From Streptomyces erythrochromogenes (GTDB lineage: Bacteria > Actinomycetota > Actinomycetes > Streptomycetales > Streptomycetaceae), in NCBI RefSeq assembly GCF_036170895.1, contig NZ_CP108036.1, positions 124,001 through 188,000 of the forward strand: a DNA stretch of 64,000 nucleotides, written 5' to 3'. Position numbers and translations under genes: made by a program. Position 1 is the stretch's first letter. Each line of letters opens with the position of its first letter. The notes below the pieces were generated by a model. The model saw only the letters and a program-made list of their open reading frames with translations. It was not told the DNA's origin and searched no databases. Positions 1 to 8,335 of the stretch are shown piece after piece.

Positions 1-130
1 TCCGTTGCCCGCGGTGGGGCCCAGTGGGGGCCGTATCGCTGCGTTGTCGGGGTGGACCGGGCGCGTTCGCCGGTGTTTCCTCGCCCGTCGGGGCGGGTGC
101 GGGGCCGGGTGGGGTCTGGACGCACGGGTC

Positions 131-218
131 CAGCCGTTGCCGCCCCGACGTGGGTCGGGGCGGCAACGGCTGGAGGGGACGGCATCGCCTCGCAGAGGGA
201 GCCTCTGCGAGGTGATGC
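131..218. terminator. Two tandem hairpins after the repeat-protein gene
   Basis: Two strong inverted repeats stand back to back. Bases 131-149 pair perfectly with 154-172 (19 bp, 4-base loop), and 182-198 pair with 202-218 (17 bp with one G-T wobble, 3-base loop). They lie just past the stop of the minus-strand gene ending at 237. They have no clear U tract, as is usual for actinomycete terminators, and are probably a transcription terminator, perhaps bidirectional. Bases 1-130 show no gene I can support. Confidence 0.7.
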
Positions 219-236
219 GCCATTCGGCCGGCTTGG

Positions 237-1067
237 TCAGCCCTGGGTTCCACCCTGGGTGTTGCCGTTGCCGCCACCCTGCGTACCGCCCTGGGTGTTC
301 CCGTTACCGCCACCCTGGGTTCCACCCTGGGTGTTGCCGTTGCCGCCACCCTGCGTACCGCCCTGGGTGTTGCCATTGCCGCCACCCTGCGTACCGCCCT
401 GGGTGTTGCCGTTACCGCCACCCTGCGTACCGCCCTGGGTGTTGCCATTGCCGCCACCCTGGGTTCCACCCTGGGTGTTCCCGTTGCCGCCACCCTGCGT
501 ACCGCCCTGGGTGTTCCCGTTGCCGCCACCCTGCGTCCCGCCCTGGGTGTTGCCGTTACCGCCACCCTGCGTACCGCCCTGGGTGTTCCCGTTGCCGCCA
601 CCCTGCGTACCGCCCTGGGTGTTCCCGTTGCCGCCACCCTGCGTACCGCCCTGGGTGTTCCCGTTGCCGCCACCCTGCGTACCGCCCTGGGTGTTCCCGT
701 TGCCGCCACCCTGGGTTCCACCCTGGGTGTTGCCGTTACCGCCACCCTGCGTACCGCCCTGGGTGTTCCCGTTACCGCCACCCTGGGTTCCACCCTGGGT
801 GTTGCCATTGCCGCCACCCTGCGTACCGCCCTGGGTGTTGCCGCCCTTGTTGCGCTTCTTCTTCTTGCCGTGGTGGTTGCCGTCGTGCTTCTTGTGGTCG
901 TGCTTGTTGTGACTGACGACGCTCTCCACCGACGTGGTGGGGGCGGCCATCGCGGAGGACGAGGGGACGAGGATCCCGCCGGCGATCGCGGCGGCCGCGA
1001 CGGCGGTCGCGAGGCGGAACCGGCGCTTGGGGCGGGTGGACTCAGACGTCTCGAACTTACGGTTCAT
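237..1067 (-). CDS. Secreted Gly/Asn/Thr/Gln repeat protein
   Basis: A 276-residue exported protein of unknown function. Residues 1-42 form a signal peptide with a long charged n-region, an Ala/Val core and a likely cut at SAMA-AP. A Lys/His-rich linker (residues 50-73) follows. The rest is about 17 near-perfect copies of a 12-residue unit (NTQGGTQGGGNG). The low-complexity, cysteine-free repeat suggests an extended surface or matrix protein, but no domain is recognised. CAGGAGA lies seven bases before the ATG. The gene ends in front of a double hairpin and appears monocistronic. The first repeat copies vary only at synonymous or G/C positions, so copy number probably changes by recombination. 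Confidence 0.75.
   Translation of the reverse strand: MNRKFETSESTRPKRRFRLATAVAAAAIAGGILVPSSSAMAAPTTSVESVVSHNKHDHKKHDGNHHGKKKKRNKGGNTQGGTQGGGNGNTQGGTQGGGNGNTQGGTQGGGNGNTQGGTQGGGNGNTQGGTQGGGNGNTQGGTQGGGNGNTQGGTQGGGNGNTQGGTQGGGNGNTQGGTQGGGNGNTQGGTQGGGNGNTQGGTQGGGNGNTQGGTQGGGNGNTQGGTQGGGNGNTQGGTQGGGNGNTQGGTQGGGNGNTQGGTQGGGNGNTQGGTQG
240..845. repeat. 36-bp coding minisatellite, about 17 copies
   Basis: A 36-base unit repeats in frame inside the secreted repeat protein. Units fall into two or three sequence variants (GTACCGCCC or GTTCCACCC type on the plus strand). There are no spacers, so it is not a CRISPR array. Confidence 0.9.
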
Positions 1068-1356
1068 GATTTTCTCCTGATCGGAATCGGACCCTGAGCG
1101 GGTTCCGAAAGATTCGCTTCCTCCGCGATGTGGGGATTGTTCCCACTGCGTCTGCGACCTCGTTTCCTTTTCGGTGGGGCCGCATATCCAGTAAGCCCTT
1201 CCACCGCGACACCGGTCACGTTCCGGGAATTCGGGGCTTGACGTTTTCGCGGATGCGGGTTACCCGGAAATGGAGCTGTCGGGCCGGTCCGTCCGCGGTG
1301 GCGTGAAAACGATCATGGGGGCCGTCGTCGGGGCGCGTGATCCCTATGCTGACGGG

Positions 1357-2343
1357 ATGCTCGACATACCTCTTTCAGCGCTGGAAGTCGCGATGGTGCA
1401 GACGGGCACCCGCGCCGTGGACACCCTGCGGGACACCGCCGCGTTCGCCCGGGAAATGGAGAGGCTGGGCTACCGCCGCCTCTGGTACGCGGAGCATCAC
1501 CACTCCCCCGCGATCGGCGCGTTCCCGCCGGTCGTGCTGACGGCGCACGCGGCCGCCTCGACCTCGGTGATCCGTCTCGGTTCGGGCGGGGTGCTGGCCC
1601 CCAACCATGCGCCGATCACGCTGGCGGAGCAGTTCGGGACGCTGGCCGCCCTGCACGAGGACCGTATCGACCTGGGCATCGGCCGCGGTCCGGGCACTTT
1701 CGAGGAGGCCATCGCCCGGGCGCTGCGCCGCGGGGCCGGGCCGGCGTCGGACGCGGAGTACCGGCAGGACGTGGCCGCGATCCTGTCGTTCCTGGTGGAG
1801 GAGGTAGCGCTCGGTCCGCTGCCGGAGCCTTGGCTGCTGGCTTCCAGTACCGCGGGGGCCGCTCTCGCCGCGGCGCTCGGGCTGCCGGTCGCGATAGCGC
1901 ACCACATCCGTCCGGACAACACCCTTGCGGCCGTGGAGGGTTACCGGGCGGCGTTCGCCCCGTCCCGCTGGTGCGAGCGGCCCCGGGTGCTGCTGTGCGT
2001 GGAGACGGTGTGCGCGCCGACGGAGGAGGAGGCCGTGTGGCGGGCGGGTCCGATGAACGTCGTCAAGGCCGGGCTCCTGCAGGGGCTGAGCCAGACGCCG
2101 TTCCCCACGCCCGCGCAGGCGGCCGCCCATCCCTTCACGGAGCAGGAGCGGCAGGCGCTGGACGGTTTCCGTGCGCAGCAGGCGGTCGGGGCGCCCGAGG
2201 CGGTGGTGGGGCGGCTCGCGCAGCTGGCCGGTGAGGCCGGGGCGGACGAGTTGATGCTGGCCACGCCCGTCTACGACCTGGGTGACCGGATCGCTTCGTA
2301 TGAGCTGGTCAGGAAGTACTGGGGGGCGGCGACGGCGCCGTAG
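1357..2343 (+). CDS. LLM-class flavin-dependent oxidoreductase (MsnO8-like)
   Basis: A 328-residue luciferase-like monooxygenase, predicted to use reduced flavin (F420 or FMN) on an unknown substrate. The start PLSALEV, then RLWYAEHHHSPA, the run RLGSGGVLAPNH and RIDLGIGRGPG are signatures of the MsnO8 branch of the bacterial luciferase TIM-barrel fold. ATG 1357 is chosen because the homologous region begins there; the reading frame stays open upstream to 1270, but that extension does not look like the family. No clear Shine-Dalgarno is visible, so the transcript could be nearly leaderless. Neighbouring genes do not indicate a pathway. Confidence 0.85.
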   Translation: MLDIPLSALEVAMVQTGTRAVDTLRDTAAFAREMERLGYRRLWYAEHHHSPAIGAFPPVVLTAHAAASTSVIRLGSGGVLAPNHAPITLAEQFGTLAALHEDRIDLGIGRGPGTFEEAIARALRRGAGPASDAEYRQDVAAILSFLVEEVALGPLPEPWLLASSTAGAALAAALGLPVAIAHHIRPDNTLAAVEGYRAAFAPSRWCERPRVLLCVETVCAPTEEEAVWRAGPMNVVKAGLLQGLSQTPFPTPAQAAAHPFTEQERQALDGFRAQQAVGAPEAVVGRLAQLAGEAGADELMLATPVYDLGDRIASYELVRKYWGAATAP

Positions 2344-2781
2344 GCGGGGCTGCGGGGGCCGGTTTCTCGTACACCGGAATCGTTTCCGCAGGTGCGTGCG
2401 AAGGGGTGGCGGGAGCGGCTGTTACAGGGCCTTGAACCCGTTCGGCGCAGTGGTGCGGGCCGTGGCCGGGCCGGGGTCCGCGGGCGGGGAGGGCGGCTGT
2501 GCAGGCGTGCCACCGGCTGGTGGCGAACTGCCGTGGCCTGGGCGTCAATCCGGTGTGACGGCTGCCCACTACAAGGGAGAGTTACGGACATATCCGGATT
2601 GGGAAACAGGGGGTGGGTGGGCGGTGTCCGGGTGTCGGCGGGGGCCAGAGTGTGGCTCCTCGGCCAGACGCCGGGAACCGTTTCAGGCCAGACCGGTACG
2701 CATCCGCACCCGTAGGTGTGCGGGTGCGGGTGCATGTCGCCGGTCGGGGCCGCCCGTTGACGTCGAAGGGGTCCATCCTCC
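2344..2781. promoter_or_regulatory. Intergenic region with a leader hairpin
   Basis: No convincing gene is present. Bases 2700-2712 pair with 2721-2733 (13 bp, one wobble, 8-base loop), 49 bases before the lamin-tail gene. It could terminate upstream transcription or form a leader structure in the downstream mRNA. Confidence 0.4.
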
Positions 2782-3264
2782 ATGTCTGCTTCCCTCGCCA
2801 CCCGCCGCGCTCTCGCCGCCCTCCTGGCCGCCGGCACCCTCGTCGGCGCCGCCGCGCTGCCCGCCGCGGCCGACGACCACCGCCGCGACCAGCGCGGCCG
2901 GCACTCCGCCCTCGTCATCGGCGACGTCCAGTACGACAGCCCCCACCGCGGCGACCGCTCCCACCGCGCCCTCAACCGCGAATGGGTCGAGATCAAGAAC
3001 ACCGGCCGGAACAGCGTCAACCTCCGCGGCTACACCCTCACCGACCAGCAGGGCAACCGCTACCGCTTCCCCGACTTCCGCCTGGACGGCCGCTCCGCCG
3101 TCAAGGTCCACACCGGACAGGGCCGCGACACCCGCCACGACCTCTACCAGGACCGCAACCGGCAGGTCTGGAACGACCGCGACACCGCCACCCTCCGCGA
3201 CAACCGCGGCAACGTCGTCGACACCGAGTCCTGGGGCCGCCGCGGACACCAGCACCGCGGCTGA
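2782..3264 (+). CDS. Exported lamin-tail-domain (LTD) protein
   Basis: A 160-residue protein. Residues 1-30 form a signal peptide ending at PAAADD. The mature part (about 45-150) matches the lamin-tail immunoglobulin-like fold: EWVEIKNTGRNSVNLRGYTL is followed by a glycine turn, then F-DFRLDGRSAVKVHTGQG and a final NVVDTESWG strand. Such domains in secreted actinobacterial proteins are thought to bind surfaces or nucleic acids, but no activity is shown. GAAGGGG lies about 11 bases before the ATG. Two hairpins follow the stop, so it is probably transcribed alone. Confidence 0.85.
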   Translation: MSASLATRRALAALLAAGTLVGAAALPAAADDHRRDQRGRHSALVIGDVQYDSPHRGDRSHRALNREWVEIKNTGRNSVNLRGYTLTDQQGNRYRFPDFRLDGRSAVKVHTGQGRDTRHDLYQDRNRQVWNDRDTATLRDNRGNVVDTESWGRRGHQHRG

Positions 3265-3270
3265 TCCGGC

Positions 3271-3356
3271 CCGGCGGTCGCCCCGACGGGGACGGTGACC
3301 GCCGGCCGCGGGGGTGCGGCGTGTCACGGCCGGGCGGGCCGTGGCACGCCGCACCC
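3271..3356. terminator. Paired hairpins after the LTD gene
   Basis: Bases 3271-3279 pair with 3297-3305, and 3312-3331 pair with 3337-3356 (20 bp, one wobble, 5-base loop). The second is one of the strongest stems in the window. A GTGTGC microsatellite follows at about 3356-3386. Confidence 0.7.
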
Positions 3357-3511
3357 GTGCGTGTGCGTGTGCGTGTGCGTGTTGTGCCCGCCGGGGGGTG
3401 CCGTGCGGGCGGGTGCATTCGGGTGGCGGCGTGCCGTGTCGGGCCGGTGGTGCGGGCCCGGTTCGCGATGCTGGGCCGGGTCCCTCTCCCCACGGCGAGT
3501 AGGAGTACGGC

Positions 3512-3724
3512 ATGACGGCGGACGCGGTCGGGCGTTTCCTGGCGGCTCTGGAGCCGCAGCGGCGGGAGGCCGTGGCGGGCAGGCCGCGCGAGGAGCAGGA
3601 GCGGCTGGCGGCCGCGTGGGAGGAGGAGCTGGGTTCGGACGACGAGCTCGACATCCTCGACGAGCTCTCTCCGCCCGCGGCGGAGGCCGAGGCGGCCCGC
3701 CGGGTGATGGACCGCGAGGCCTGA
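3512..3724 (+). CDS. Small acidic hypothetical protein
   Basis: A 70-residue, mostly helical, charged protein (AALEPQRREAVAGRPREEQERL, then a Glu/Asp-rich segment). AGGAG eight bases before the ATG supports translation. No signal peptide, membrane segment or known domain is visible. The stop is about 90 bases before the acetyltransferase start, so the two may share a transcript. No function is proposed. Confidence 0.55.
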   Translation: MTADAVGRFLAALEPQRREAVAGRPREEQERLAAAWEEELGSDDELDILDELSPPAAEAEAARRVMDREA

Positions 3725-3811
3725 TCCGGCCTCCGCCCGCCGCGGCCGGGCCCGGCGGGCGGGTGGGTAGGGGCTGGCGGTCGGTCCCGGGGCTGGGGAA
3801 GACTGCGGCGG

Positions 3812-4381
3812 GTGCGTGATCATCTGGAAGTGTCCCCGGGTCTTCGGCTGCGGCGCTGGTCTCCGACGGACGCCGGGGCGGTGCTGGCGGCGTTCGCCGA
3901 TCCGGTGATGGCGTGGCAGGCCGGTGAGCCGATCGTGGCCTTGCCGGCGGCGCGGCGGTGGCTGGCGGCCCGGGCGGAGCAGTGGGACGCGGGGTCGGCT
4001 TTCGCCTTCGCGGTCGTCGACGGTGCGGACGCGGTACTGGGGAATGTGGCGGTCGGCGCCGTCGACCGGCGTCACCGGACGGGCTGGGTGTCGTACTGGA
4101 CGGGTGCGGCGGCCCGCGGGCGGGGCGTCGCGTCGGGCGGCTGCCGTGCGGTGGCCGCCTGGGCCTTCGAGGACGCCGGCCTGTTCCGGCTGGAGCTGGG
4201 CCACCGGGTCAACAACCCGGCGTCGTGCCGGGTGGCGCGGGCTGCGGGCTTCGCGGTCGAGGGGGTCCAGCGCGGCAAGCTCGAGTACGACGGGGTCCGC
4301 CACGACGTCGAACTGCACGCACGGCTGGCGACCGACGCCGTACCGCCGCCCGTACGGCCGGGGCGGACCACCGCCGGCTGA
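3812..4381 (+). CDS. GNAT-family N-acetyltransferase (RimJ/RimL-like)
   Basis: A 189-residue protein predicted to transfer acetyl from acetyl-CoA to an amine. It opens with GLRLRRWSPTDAGAVLAAF, typical of the RimJ/RimL branch. The AVLGNVAVGAVD strand, GWVSYWTGAAARGRGVAS (acetyl-CoA binding loop, R/Q-x-x-G-x-G/A type) and LELGHRVNNPASCRVARAAG (the RimJ-like Asn-x-x-Ser helix) are all present. The start is GTG. The C-terminal 20 residues are low complexity. The substrate cannot be told. Confidence 0.88.
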   Translation: MRDHLEVSPGLRLRRWSPTDAGAVLAAFADPVMAWQAGEPIVALPAARRWLAARAEQWDAGSAFAFAVVDGADAVLGNVAVGAVDRRHRTGWVSYWTGAAARGRGVASGGCRAVAAWAFEDAGLFRLELGHRVNNPASCRVARAAGFAVEGVQRGKLEYDGVRHDVELHARLATDAVPPPVRPGRTTAG

Positions 4382-4890
4382 GACGGCCGGGCCGGCCCCC
4401 GGGCGCACCGTCCCCGGGCCCCGGGCCGTGGTGTCCGGCCGCGGCGGGCGGGTGCTCGTCGTGGGGTTCCCGGGGCGCCGGATGAAGCCGCGGGCGTCGC
4501 GCCCGGTGGGTCCGGACGGAGCGCGGGCGCGCGGCAGCGGCGGTTGCGCTTCCGGGAGAGCGGCGGGTGCTCCCCGGGTACGTGGCGGGGGGGCGGCCCG
4601 CCCCTCCCCGGTCGGGCACGGGTGAAGGCCCGGCCGGGGAGGGGCGGGCGGTGCCGGTCGGGCCCGCCGTGTGCCGGAGGGTGTGGAGGTTTCGCCGTGG
4701 TGGCGGGCGAGGGGGCTTTCGGCCGTCCGACGGCCGGCCTGCGAGCGGCCGGGGGGGGCGGCCGCCGGGCCGGTCGGGGGACTCGGCGGGCCGCGATTGC
4801 GTGCGGGGTGTGCTGGCCTCGGCGGCTCGGGGCGCGGGGACGTCGCGGGCGGTCGGCTCGGCCGGGCGGCTTCGGATCGGGGGTGGGGGG
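4382..4890. terminator. Convergent intergenic region with a strong hairpin
   Basis: Bases 4597-4616 pair with 4629-4648 (20 bp, one wobble, 12-base loop) between the plus-strand acetyltransferase and the minus-strand membrane gene. It can act as a bidirectional terminator. The rest is GC-rich, with no gene I can support. Confidence 0.6.
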
Positions 4891-6438
4891 TCAGCGGCGG
4901 TGGATGCGGTCGACGCCGTACCAGCGGGACATGCAGGCGGCGACCCAGTCGCGGTTGTAGTCGGCGGTGAAGAACGGTTCGGCGAGGCTGCCGATGGGCA
5001 GGGGGCGGTAGCCGACGCTGGTGGCGCCTTGCGCCGCCTCGGCGCGGATGCGGGCGTTCTGGGCGTCCCAGGCGATGGAGCGGGCCACCGTGGTGGTGGT
5101 GAGCTGCTGGAGGCCGGGGACGAGGGAGGCCGTCGAGGCGAGCGTCAGGCAGAACGCGGCCGTGGCGCAGGCGGCCAGGGTGCCCGGGCCGGCGGGGCGG
5201 CGGGCGGCGAGGCGGGGGCCGGCCCATGCGCCCAGCAGGGCTCCGTAGCCGCACAGGGCCAGTTCCATGGGCAGCAGGTAGCTCGTCCAGGTGCGGGCGT
5301 ACGTCCATCCGGTGGGGCCGTATCCGCTGCGCAGGCCCGCCGCGACCGCGAAGGAGCCCAGGACGACCACGGGCAGCGGGAGCAGCAGCAGGGCGGCCCG
5401 CGTCCACCGCGGGGCCGAGGCCGGGAGCGGGGGTGAGGGTGAGGGTCGGGGGGTGCGGAGGGTGGCGGCCAGGCCCAGGAGGAGGCCGGCGGCGGGGGCG
5501 GCGAGGTAGGCCCACTGGCCGGTGACGGTGTCCCACATGTGCAGCCAGTCCTCGTAGGTGGCGCGCAGTTCGGCCGTGGAGAGCAGCGGTTCCTTCTCGG
5601 GCTGCTGGGCGCGGCGCCAGCGGGCGCCCGGGGAGGTGTAGAGGACGGCGAGGCCGCACACGAGGCCGGTGCACCACAGCAGGCACCAGGTGAAGGGGCG
5701 CCAGGTGGTGGCCAGGCGCAGGCGGGGCAGGCACAGTACGGCGGTCAGGGCGGCGGCGAGGCCGGTGACGAGGGCGAAGGGTTCGCTGAGGGTGCCGAGG
5801 GCGAAGCCGATGAGGAGGGCGCCGGCGAGGCCGGCGGTGCGGACGGCCCGGCGGGGGTGGGAGACGGTGGCCAGGGCCAGTAGGAGTGCCCACAGGCCGA
5901 TGACGCTGGGCAGGGTGTGGGAGATGGTGGCGGGGGCCCACAGCAGGACCTGGTAGCTGCGGGTGCCCGCGAAGTAGAGGAGTGCCTGGAGGACCAGGGC
6001 GCAGGCGGTCAGGAGCAGCAGGGGCGGGGTGTGGCCGAGGGCGCGCAGGAGGCGGCGGCCCAGCAGGACCAGGGCGGCGGTGAGCAGGACGGCGATGAGG
6101 GTGGGGAGGATCTTGGTGCCGGCCGGTCCGCCGCGGTAGAGGAGGCCGCTGAGGAAGGCGTTGGCGATGCGGCCGTTCTGGGTGGTGTAGAAGTCGGCGG
6201 TGATGCCGAGGACGCCCAGGTCGCGGGTTTTCCAGGCGGCGCACCAGTCGTCGGAGGTGGGGCGGATGTAGAGGCCGAGGAAGCATCCGACGGCGACGAG
6301 GGCTCCGGCGGCGGCGAGGAGGGTCGCCGCGGCGGCGGGCAGGAGGGTGCGCGGGAGTCGGCGGGGGCCGGTTTCCGGGCCGGTGTGGGAGGAGGGGCTC
6401 ACGCGTTCTTCCTCGCCCTCGGCCGCCATGGTGCTCAT
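4891..6438 (-). CDS. Large multi-pass membrane protein (DUF6056-like)
   Basis: A 515-residue integral membrane protein with about 10-12 hydrophobic helices. The first, at residues 32-55, is followed by LYIRPTSDDWCAAWKTRDLG. An aspartate pair in the first outside loop is typical of DUF6056 and of GT-C-fold glycosyltransferases. Later features are NGRIANAFLSGLLYRGG and a soluble tail (DYNRDWVAACMSRWYGVD). I infer a lipid-linked-sugar transferase or related surface-polymer role, but this rests on topology. ATG 6438 is chosen because GGGGAGG sits just before it; the frame extends to 6639 without family-like sequence. It is divergent from the glucoamylase-like gene across about 315 bases. Confidence 0.7.
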   Translation of the reverse strand: MSTMAAEGEEERVSPSSHTGPETGPRRLPRTLLPAAAATLLAAAGALVAVGCFLGLYIRPTSDDWCAAWKTRDLGVLGITADFYTTQNGRIANAFLSGLLYRGGPAGTKILPTLIAVLLTAALVLLGRRLLRALGHTPPLLLLTACALVLQALLYFAGTRSYQVLLWAPATISHTLPSVIGLWALLLALATVSHPRRAVRTAGLAGALLIGFALGTLSEPFALVTGLAAALTAVLCLPRLRLATTWRPFTWCLLWCTGLVCGLAVLYTSPGARWRRAQQPEKEPLLSTAELRATYEDWLHMWDTVTGQWAYLAAPAAGLLLGLAATLRTPRPSPSPPLPASAPRWTRAALLLLPLPVVVLGSFAVAAGLRSGYGPTGWTYARTWTSYLLPMELALCGYGALLGAWAGPRLAARRPAGPGTLAACATAAFCLTLASTASLVPGLQQLTTTTVARSIAWDAQNARIRAEAAQGATSVGYRPLPIGSLAEPFFTADYNRDWVAACMSRWYGVDRIHRR

Positions 6439-6754
6439 GGGCCTCCCCTTCGCAGCGGGGGCCCGTCGGGCAAGGGCGGCCGGTGCGCCCCGCCGGCTGT
6501 GGTGATCGCACGGCCCGCGAACACCCATGATGTGCACGGTTCGCCGCGTGCGGCATCCCGGGGCGGGGCGGGATGCGGGCCGGGCGGCCGGGGGCGGGCG
6601 GTGCGGGCTGCCGGGGCGGGTGCGTGGGGGGCGGCTCACCCGGGCGGCGGGGCTTCCGTGGCGGGGCGGGCGGTGGTCTTCGAGGATGAGTGGGGGTCAG
6701 GGTCCGCTCGTGCGCCCGGTGCGCGGGTGCGCGGATGCGGCGGAGGGAGTGGCG

Positions 6755-8143
6755 ATGCCCGGTGTCCTCGGCTGCTGGGCGGTGGTTGCGGCGGCGTTGA
6801 CGAGTACGGCCGTTCCCGTGTGCGGGGCGGGCGGTCATGCGCCGTTGTCGGGGCTGACCGCTCCCACCGTCGGTGTGCTGTCCAATGCGAGTGCCGCCGA
6901 GGGGGTTTCGGCGTCGCTGGCCGCCGGTGCCCGGTACGTGGAGGGCAGCAATGTGCTGCGGCTGGCGTCGGGGCGGTGGCGGTACCTGCCTTCGGGGCGG
7001 TCGGTGTCGGTGGTGGTCGCGGCCGGGGACGGGCGGGCGCTGCGGCAGATCGGGCAGAGCCGGGCCTGGCTGGCGGCCGGCCGGGTCCCGGGCCGGTCGG
7101 CGGCCGAGCGGGCGGCGGCCGGGCGGGCGCTGCTGGCGATGCGGGCGCTGCTGCGGCCCAACGGGGCGATGGCGGCGGGGTGGAGTCCGGGGTGGATGTA
7201 CTCCTGGCCGCGGGATTCGAGTTTCGCGTGTGCCGCGTTCGCGCACACCGGGCATGACGAGGAGGCTTTTCGGATCCTGCGGCACAGTGCGGCGACCCAG
7301 CGCGGGGACGGCAGCTGGGAGGCGCGTACGAAGCTGGACGGTTCGGGGCCGCCGGACGGCAGGCGGTGGCAGCTCGATGCCAACGGCTGGGTGCCGTGGG
7401 CGGCGTGGCAGTGGTACCGGGTGGCGCCCGTGGAGGGGCGGCGGGAGCGGCTGGCGGCCCTGTATCCGATGATCCGCAAGGCGGCCGACCGTGCGGTGCT
7501 CTCCCTGGGGGCGGACGGGTTGCCCCCGGCTTCTCCGGACTACTGGGAGCTGATGACGGCGACGGCGAACATCGGTACGGCCGCGCCGTTGCTGGCCGGG
7601 CTGAACGCGTCGGCGGACCTGGCACGGGAGGCGGGCCGGCCGCAGGATGCGGTGCGTTGGGCGCGGGCGGCGCGGCGGCTGTCGGCGGGGATCTCCAAGC
7701 GGTTCTTCCCGCTCGGCTACCAGCGGACCGTCGACGGGCGGCACGGGCGCGACAGTGCGGTGGCGTTCATGGCGCCGCCGTTCAACGCGGCGGCCGCCGG
7801 TGTGCCCGCGGCGCTGGAGTCCACCTACCGGGCGCTGCTGCTGCCCAACGGGGGGCTGACTCCGGGCAACGATCCGGGGGCTCCGTGGGGGGCTGTGGCG
7901 TGGACGCCCAGTACGGCGTTCTTCGCGCTGGCCTGGGCGGCGGGGGGCCGGCCGGCGAAGGCGGGGCCGGTGCTGCAGTGGGTGCTGTCGAAGCGGAACG
8001 CTCTGGGTGAGCTGCCGGAGAAGGTGGACCGGGCCGGCCGGCCGGCGTCGGTGGCGCCGCTGGCGTGGACGGGTTCGATCGTGGTGCTGTCGCTGGTGGC
8101 GCTCGAGGCCGGCGGGCTGTCCGCCCCGCCCCTGCAGCCGTAG
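6755..8143 (+). CDS. Secreted GH15-like (glucoamylase-type) hydrolase
   Basis: A 462-residue protein with a signal peptide (GCWAVVAAALTSTAVPVCGA) and an (alpha/alpha)6-barrel-type body. It has SPGWMYSWPRDSSFACAAF (the W-x-R-D substrate-binding motif of family 15 glycosidases), LDANGWVPWAAWQWY, SPDYWELMTATANIGTAAPL (likely catalytic acid Glu) and a C-terminal EKVDRAGRPASVAPLAWTGS segment matching the second GH15 motif. It probably releases terminal sugars from alpha-glucans or related polysaccharides outside the cell. ATG 6755 is chosen because GGAGGGAG lies five bases upstream. The N-terminal beta-sandwich of classical glucoamylases is short or missing. Confidence 0.8.
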   Translation: MPGVLGCWAVVAAALTSTAVPVCGAGGHAPLSGLTAPTVGVLSNASAAEGVSASLAAGARYVEGSNVLRLASGRWRYLPSGRSVSVVVAAGDGRALRQIGQSRAWLAAGRVPGRSAAERAAAGRALLAMRALLRPNGAMAAGWSPGWMYSWPRDSSFACAAFAHTGHDEEAFRILRHSAATQRGDGSWEARTKLDGSGPPDGRRWQLDANGWVPWAAWQWYRVAPVEGRRERLAALYPMIRKAADRAVLSLGADGLPPASPDYWELMTATANIGTAAPLLAGLNASADLAREAGRPQDAVRWARAARRLSAGISKRFFPLGYQRTVDGRHGRDSAVAFMAPPFNAAAAGVPAALESTYRALLLPNGGLTPGNDPGAPWGAVAWTPSTAFFALAWAAGGRPAKAGPVLQWVLSKRNALGELPEKVDRAGRPASVAPLAWTGSIVVLSLVALEAGGLSAPPLQP

Positions 8144-8151
8144 GCGGGGAA

Positions 8152-8335
8152 TCGGACGGGCCGGGTCAGACGGGCCGGGCCAGACGGGCCGGGCCAGACG
8201 GGCCGGGCCAGACGGGCCGGGCCAGACGGGCCGGGCCAGACGGGCCGGGCCAGACGGGCCGGGCCAGACGGGCCGGGCCAGACGGGCCGGGCCAGACGGG
8301 CCGGGTCAGAGGGGCCGGGTCAGAGGGGCCGGGTC
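8152..8335. repeat. 14-bp tandem repeat between convergent genes
   Basis: About 13 head-to-tail copies of a 14-base unit (CAGACGGGCCGGGC, with GGGTC variants at both ends). It starts a few bases after the glucoamylase-like stop and reaches into the end of the minus-strand lipoprotein gene. The unit contains GGCC palindromes, so the array could fold and end transcription from both sides. Confidence 0.85.

Noticed and set aside
240..845. Possible CRISPR array
   Set aside because: Repeats abut without spacers and stay in frame with a secreted protein.
5..916. Cys/Arg/His and Pro/Trp/Val repeat frames on the plus strand
   Set aside because: They are antisense readings of the 36-bp minisatellite; the minus frame has a signal peptide, ribosome site and terminator.
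3356..3386. GTGTGC microsatellite as a regulatory element
   Set aside because: It follows a terminator hairpin directly and shows no further structure; kept only as a note with that hairpin.
5917..7257. Gly/Glu-rich 446-residue plus-strand frame
   Set aside because: Antisense of the membrane protein and out of frame with the GH15 gene.
3101..7744. A 1547-residue open frame on the minus strand
   Set aside because: It is a Pro/Arg-rich shadow opposite and across several real genes (LTD, GNAT, membrane protein, GH15); long open frames are common in such GC-rich DNA.
8152..8335. Possible CRISPR or integron-like array
   Set aside because: Units are only 14 bases and contiguous; no spacer or cas gene is present.
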